From contig JABDJE010000263.1 in assembly GCA_013002625.1 (NCBI GenBank), positions 1 through 6,467 of the forward strand: a stretch of 6,467 nt of DNA. Reading direction: 5' to 3'. Each line of letters starts with the position of its first letter. The stretch's first letter is position 1. Positions 4,708 through 6,467 of this stretch are shown in pieces. Made by a program: the position numbers and the translations under genes. Source of the stretch: Saprospiraceae bacterium (lineage in GTDB: Bacteria > Bacteroidota > Bacteroidia > Chitinophagales > Saprospiraceae). The notes under the pieces are model-generated. The model had not been told where the DNA came from. It made no database searches and was given only the letters and a program-made list of their open reading frames with translations.

Positions 4708-6192
4708 CTAAATCTTGTAACCCAGCGTTACGATAAACCTTGAGACAGTGGATTCATTGTTGACAAGCTGCTGCCTGTCTGTTACAAGAATGCGATATGG
4801 GATATAGCCCTCTGTGGCATTGCGATATTGATAAGCCAAATCAAGAAAAACTCTATCTCCTCTTATACCGCCTCCAATTGAATATATTCTATCGTATTCT
4901 GCAGAACCATCCACATAATATGGAGATCCAACAAAAGAAATTCCAGACCGTACTCTGAACCGATCAAATGCCAGTTCTCCTCCAATGTTAAAATTGAATG
5001 CTGATTGTAACTGGCGATCTATTTCACCATTAACTTCACGTTCATAATCCAATTCCAAAGGATTATTTGAGTATGCTGTTAAATTGAATGTGTTAGCAGT
5101 ATAATTAAGATAATGCACATCCATATTTAAAAATCCTTTGACTTTTGACCCTTTGATGAGTGTACCTATACTGCCGGTCAGGCGCATCGGTGTTTTTAAT
5201 CTATACTCAAAATATCCATCTGGAGACTCCACAAACTCACCATTAAGATTACATACCTCACAATCGTAGTTCATTGCGGTAAAATAAGAATCTGACATTC
5301 TGAAGAAGGTTGGACTCTGATATGCCAATCCAAGTCTTACCGTGTTTTCTATCATATAATTTAGGCCCAACTTGAAATTGATGCCTGTCCCGGATGTATT
5401 CAGTCGCTCGATATAACTTAGATCATTGAAGATCGGAATTTCATTGTCTATGTCAATCTCCTGATAAGTCTTATCCTCCTCAAATGAAATGAATGGAACG
5501 CCAATGCCAATACCTATGGCCAGATCATTGCTAAATCGACCAGCCCAGGCAAAGACCAATTCGTTCATTTTACCCGATCGGGTCACGTCCTGCTTCTTAA
5601 ATACTGTTCTGAAGCTATCAATATCCGCTTCGTAAAGCCTGTCCTCTTTGTCGTCATATATGGCTCCAGATTCATAAGCCAATCCAGCTTCAAAATCATC
5701 CAACTCATCAGGGGACCTTCCATCCGCCAGCTCTATGAACCGCTCAATGATTGTGCCTTGTGTGGCACCGGCAAAACCAAAATTTTCAGTATAGTTGGCA
5801 TATTGAAGCAATCCGATAGAAAAAGCAGAAGATTTTAAATCCGAATTCCGTGTACCAGACTGAAAAACAAAGCCAAGGTTTTCAAAATTTAATTCATTGT
5901 TATGTTGGGTCGTCAAACTTCCAGCATTTCTTAAAAATGAATTTGTTTCGCCTGAATTAACGCTAAAGGAAAATACCAATTCACTGGATTTGTAATCGGC
6001 CAGGCCTGCAGGATTTATACTTAATACCCCGAAGTCTCCGCCCATAGCGCCGAAGGATCCACCAGCTCCAATGGCTCTGGCTGTGCTTCCCGGCGTAAGT
6101 TGTGAATAACGAACTGCGTCTGTAAGTGTCTGTGCATGGATAGTTGTTGCAAAAACAAGCAACATAAATATCCAAATTAATGGTTTTCTCAT
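4708..6192 (-). CDS. OmpP1/FadL-type outer-membrane beta-barrel protein
   Basis: This is a 494-residue outer-membrane protein of the OmpP1/FadL/TodX family, whose members take hydrophobic compounds across the outer membrane. The signal peptide is 1-20, with cleavage at IHA|Q. The mature N-terminus has the Bacteroidota form of the family motif: TDAVRYSQLTPGSTARAIGA (24-43), then GGSFGAMGGDFGVLSINPAG (44-63), where NPAG is the FadL hallmark. Amphipathic strands follow to the end, which closes with FIVTLGYKI (486-494), an aromatic-containing last strand as in barrels. Long polar segments at 143-205 and 236-268 are probably surface loops. CEVC at 311-314 is the only cysteine pair and may form a disulfide in a loop. 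Length is normal. Some relatives act in type 9 secretion (PorV), but this protein cannot be assigned to that role from sequence. It has its own promoter and a 3' hairpin, so it is probably monocistronic. Confidence 0.88.
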   Translation of the reverse strand: MRKPLIWIFMLLVFATTIHAQTLTDAVRYSQLTPGSTARAIGAGGSFGAMGGDFGVLSINPAGLADYKSSELVFSFSVNSGETNSFLRNAGSLTTQHNNELNFENLGFVFQSGTRNSDLKSSAFSIGLLQYANYTENFGFAGATQGTIIERFIELADGRSPDELDDFEAGLAYESGAIYDDKEDRLYEADIDSFRTVFKKQDVTRSGKMNELVFAWAGRFSNDLAIGIGIGVPFISFEEDKTYQEIDIDNEIPIFNDLSYIERLNTSGTGINFKLGLNYMIENTVRLGLAYQSPTFFRMSDSYFTAMNYDCEVCNLNGEFVESPDGYFEYRLKTPMRLTGSIGTLIKGSKVKGFLNMDVHYLNYTANTFNLTAYSNNPLELDYEREVNGEIDRQLQSAFNFNIGGELAFDRFRVRSGISFVGSPYYVDGSAEYDRIYSIGGGIRGDRVFLDLAYQYRNATEGYIPYRILVTDRQQLVNNESTVSRFIVTLGYKI

Positions 6193-6212
6193 ATTCAGTA
6201 TTTCTTTACTTG

Positions 6213-6242
6213 CAAAATTGGGTTCATAAAAAAGGTGGACAA
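6213..6242 (-). promoter_or_regulatory. Promoter of the outer-membrane protein gene
   Basis: On the minus strand TTG (complement of 6240-6242) is followed after 19 bases by CAATTTTG (complement of 6213-6220), one base from the Bacteroidota -7 consensus. This would give a leader of only about 14 bases before ATG 6192. The -33 box lies inside the stem of the upstream terminator, so the two signals overlap. Confidence 0.42.
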
Positions 6243-6258
6243 AAATTGTCGCCCACCT
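6228..6258 (-). terminator. Terminator of the Ser/Arg-rich gene
   Basis: On the minus strand AGGTG (6258-6254) pairs with CACCT (6237-6233), and inside it GACAA (6250-6246 complement) pairs with TTGTC (6242-6238 complement) around three bases, with a 3-base bulge. Six T follow (complement of 6228-6233). It lies 43 bases after the stop at 6302. Confidence 0.8.
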
Positions 6259-6301
6259 CTCTCACATTACTTGATATATTTCTTGTCGTCTATCTGCCTA
6301 A

Positions 6302-6467
6302 TTACCTTCCACCGCGTCTTGAACCAGAACTGCTTCTAGAACTGGATCCGGAAGACCTTGAAGATGAACTTCTCGAACTGGATCCTCCCCTCGACATTCC
6401 TGAACTCGATGATCTCGATGAAGACTTAAAGCTCGATCCGGATGATCTATTGCTTGAAGATCTGGAT
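6302..6467 (-). CDS. C-terminal fragment of a protein with a Ser/Arg/Gly-rich tail
   Basis: The minus-strand frame is open from the window edge to TAA at 6304-6302 and gives 54 residues. By direct count 32 are Ser, 10 Arg and 8 Gly; only Asn, Lys, Met and Phe break the pattern. It ends with SGSRRGGR. Codons for Ser vary widely (TCA, TCT, TCG, TCC, AGT, AGC), so the amino-acid composition appears to be selected rather than being a simple DNA repeat. The two alternative minus-strand frames are closed early by stops or give no sensible protein, and the terminator 43 bases downstream supports this stop. Such tails are disordered and basic and are seen at the ends of some Bacteroidota envelope proteins. 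The main domain lies outside the window, so no function is assigned. Confidence 0.68.
   Translation of the reverse strand, partial: SRSSSNRSSGSSFKSSSRSSSSGMSRGGSSSRSSSSRSSGSSSRSSSGSRRGGR

Noticed and set aside
5981..6175. 64-residue minus-strand frame within the barrel gene
   Set aside because: It is a shifted-frame shadow of the signal-peptide region of the barrel protein.
6310..6467. Repetitive-looking right end as a CRISPR or satellite repeat
   Set aside because: There are no regular repeat and spacer units; the pattern comes from a Ser/Arg-rich coding frame with mixed codons.

Overview
The window looks like a chromosomal segment of a Bacteroidota species, possibly near the Saprospiria. 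Three things suggest this: an OmpP1/FadL-type outer-membrane protein with the phylum's typical N-terminus, promoter boxes close to the TTG-N19/20-TAnnTTTG consensus, and no clear Shine-Dalgarno sites. I recognise no mobile element, CRISPR array, tRNA or rRNA.

Layout. Positions 1-119 (minus) hold the first 39 codons of a secreted protein cut by the left edge. A divergent gene at 296-1987 (plus) encodes a 563-residue protein. Its C-terminal third has the motif order of the nucleoside phosphorylase/nucleosidase fold, and the whole resembles a Bacteroidota family of unknown function (DUF6909, recalled from memory). It converges on minus-strand genes across a perfect hairpin at 1991-2014. All remaining genes are on the minus strand.

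Positions 2045-3470 are a tandem duplication. Each unit has a 124-residue secreted protein (52% identical by direct count over the aligned reading frames), a near-identical promoter, a partly conserved leader, a conserved distal element and a 3' hairpin. This is the most interesting part of the window.

Positions 3494-4621 hold a two-gene unit: a 92-residue membrane protein, then an M48 zinc metalloprotease with one N-terminal membrane anchor. Positions 4708-6192 encode the OmpP1/FadL-like barrel, with its own promoter and 3' hairpin. The right edge cuts a gene whose visible C-terminus is 54 residues of almost pure Ser/Arg/Gly, ending at 6302 and followed by a terminator.

Most products are predicted to be in the envelope: a secreted protein, two small secreted paralogs, a membrane-anchored protease, a small membrane protein and an outer-membrane barrel. 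Strong terminators separate the transcription units, so apart from the 92-residue/M48 pair there is no evidence that the genes form one pathway. I did not find a clear new multi-gene system. The best candidates for undescribed biology are the duplicated secreted-protein units with their shared control regions and the phosphorylase-like 563-residue protein.
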